A stretch of DNA of 44,370 nucleotides from Mediterranea sp. (in: CFB group bacteria) (lineage in GTDB: Bacteria > Bacteroidota > Bacteroidia > Bacteroidales > Bacteroidaceae): positions 1 through 44,370 of the forward strand of contig JAISIZ010000127.1 of NCBI GenBank assembly GCA_031261785.1, given 5' to 3'. Positions 44,011-44,370 of the stretch are shown here, piece by piece. The position numbers and the translations under genes were made by a program. Under the pieces are notes generated by a model. The model was given only the letters and a program-made list of their open reading frames with translations. It searched no databases and was not told the DNA's origin. Every line of letters begins with the position of its first letter. Positions within the stretch are counted from its first letter, which is position 1.

Positions 44011-44370
44011 TTAGCGCGTTATTTCCTCCATCCGCTCCAGCTCCCATCCGCGGAACCGCATCACTATGCGGTGCAGTGTCGTGCCTTGGCAGAGCTGGCG
44101 CACGCGGGGCGCCTCGGTGTAGCGGTGTATTTGCGCCACGGCCTCGTCCCATTGCCGGGTGGCTTGCTCGTCAGTCCGTTCACGCGGCAGGTACTTCAGC
44201 TCGAGGATGTAGCTGTGCGCCACCTCGGGATAGCGTCCGCGGTCGGGCATGAGGAACATGTCGCAGAAGCCGTGGTCCAGCTCCAGCTCCGGGGCGAGCA
44301 GGTAGTAGGCCGCCACGCTGAGGTAGGCGGTGAAGAAACCCTGTATGTTGCGCTCGCCCTCGATGCCGCT
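44011..44370 (-). CDS. AAA-ATPase-like/PD-(D/E)XK nuclease-like protein, C-terminal part (cut by window end)
   Basis: The last 119 residues of a gene entering from the right edge; its start is outside the window. The frame is open to 44370. The visible part is the PF08011-type nuclease-like domain: ERNIQGFFTAYLSVAAYYLL, then Asp in DHGFCDMFL and Glu/Lys in YILELKYLP, the acidic and lysine residues of the PD-(D/E)XK core. WDEAVAQIHRY follows. The arrangement matches the C-terminus of the gene at 5419-6978 but the sequence is clearly different. It is probably another ATPase-nuclease fusion. Confidence 0.82.
   Translation of the reverse strand, partial: SGIEGERNIQGFFTAYLSVAAYYLLAPELELDHGFCDMFLMPDRGRYPEVAHSYILELKYLPRERTDEQATRQWDEAVAQIHRYTEAPRVRQLCQGTTLHRIVMRFRGWELERMEEITR

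Overview
The window is chromosomal DNA from a GC-rich member of the Bacteroidota, most likely order Bacteroidales. The evidence is a SusC/SusD glycan-uptake locus with a hybrid two-component regulator, promoters of the form TAnnTTTG (often TAtcTTTG), a split-domain signal peptidase I, an OmpA-type porin, and genes of Bacteroidota-restricted families (DUF2851, DUF3108, DUF4271). A relative of Tannerellaceae or Porphyromonadaceae is a guess that the sequence alone cannot prove. No rRNA, tRNA, CRISPR array, phage or transposase gene was seen.

Layout, left to right. 1-443 is a dispersed intergenic repeat with five tandem 41-bp units. 444-7000 holds a small exported protein, a DUF2851 protein, dapB-lepB-wbqC-like, and an ATPase/nuclease-like gene. 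7068-23080 is a polysaccharide utilisation locus. It has a minus-strand operon susC-susD-susE-like lipoprotein-CE1 esterase-GH3 glycosidase and a divergent HTCS regulator. A second ATPase/nuclease-like gene sits between susC and the regulator, and its cassette is bracketed by a 46-bp direct repeat. 23150-25940 holds two cell-envelope proteins. 26305-30415 is the run lpdA-dacB-BNR propeller. 30446-32468 holds an acyl-CoA transferase/hydrolase and a small membrane protein. 32865-35583 holds miaB and an OmpA porin. 35766-37058 is tyrS. 37157-41758 is a tight seven-gene minus-strand operon, metK-LOG-DUF4271-hemD-rnpA-yidD-tatD, headed by a leader of about 190 nt containing a SAM-II-like aptamer. 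42013-43112 is a small membrane protein plus an EamA exporter. 43113-44010 is non-coding and carries a short-RNA candidate and an inverted copy of the repeat at position 1. A third ATPase/nuclease-like gene runs off the right end.

How the parts work together. In the utilisation locus, SusC/SusD import an oligosaccharide, the surface lipoprotein may help capture it, the esterase and GH3 enzyme trim it, and the HTCS senses a product and activates the operon. The metK operon would place SAM synthesis, a LOG-type nucleosidase, haem synthesis (hemD), RNase P protein, membrane-insertion help (YidD) and a TatD nuclease behind one SAM-sensing leader.

The points most worth attention are the SAM-II-like leader with two mutually exclusive downstream hairpins, a pair of related short-RNA loci (32.6 kb and 43.2 kb) each with promoter and terminator, a 22-bp iteron-like array upstream of lpdA, a base-composition mosaic in the SusE-like lipoprotein, the ATPase cassette inserted in the utilisation locus, and inverted copies of one repeat at the two ends of the window.
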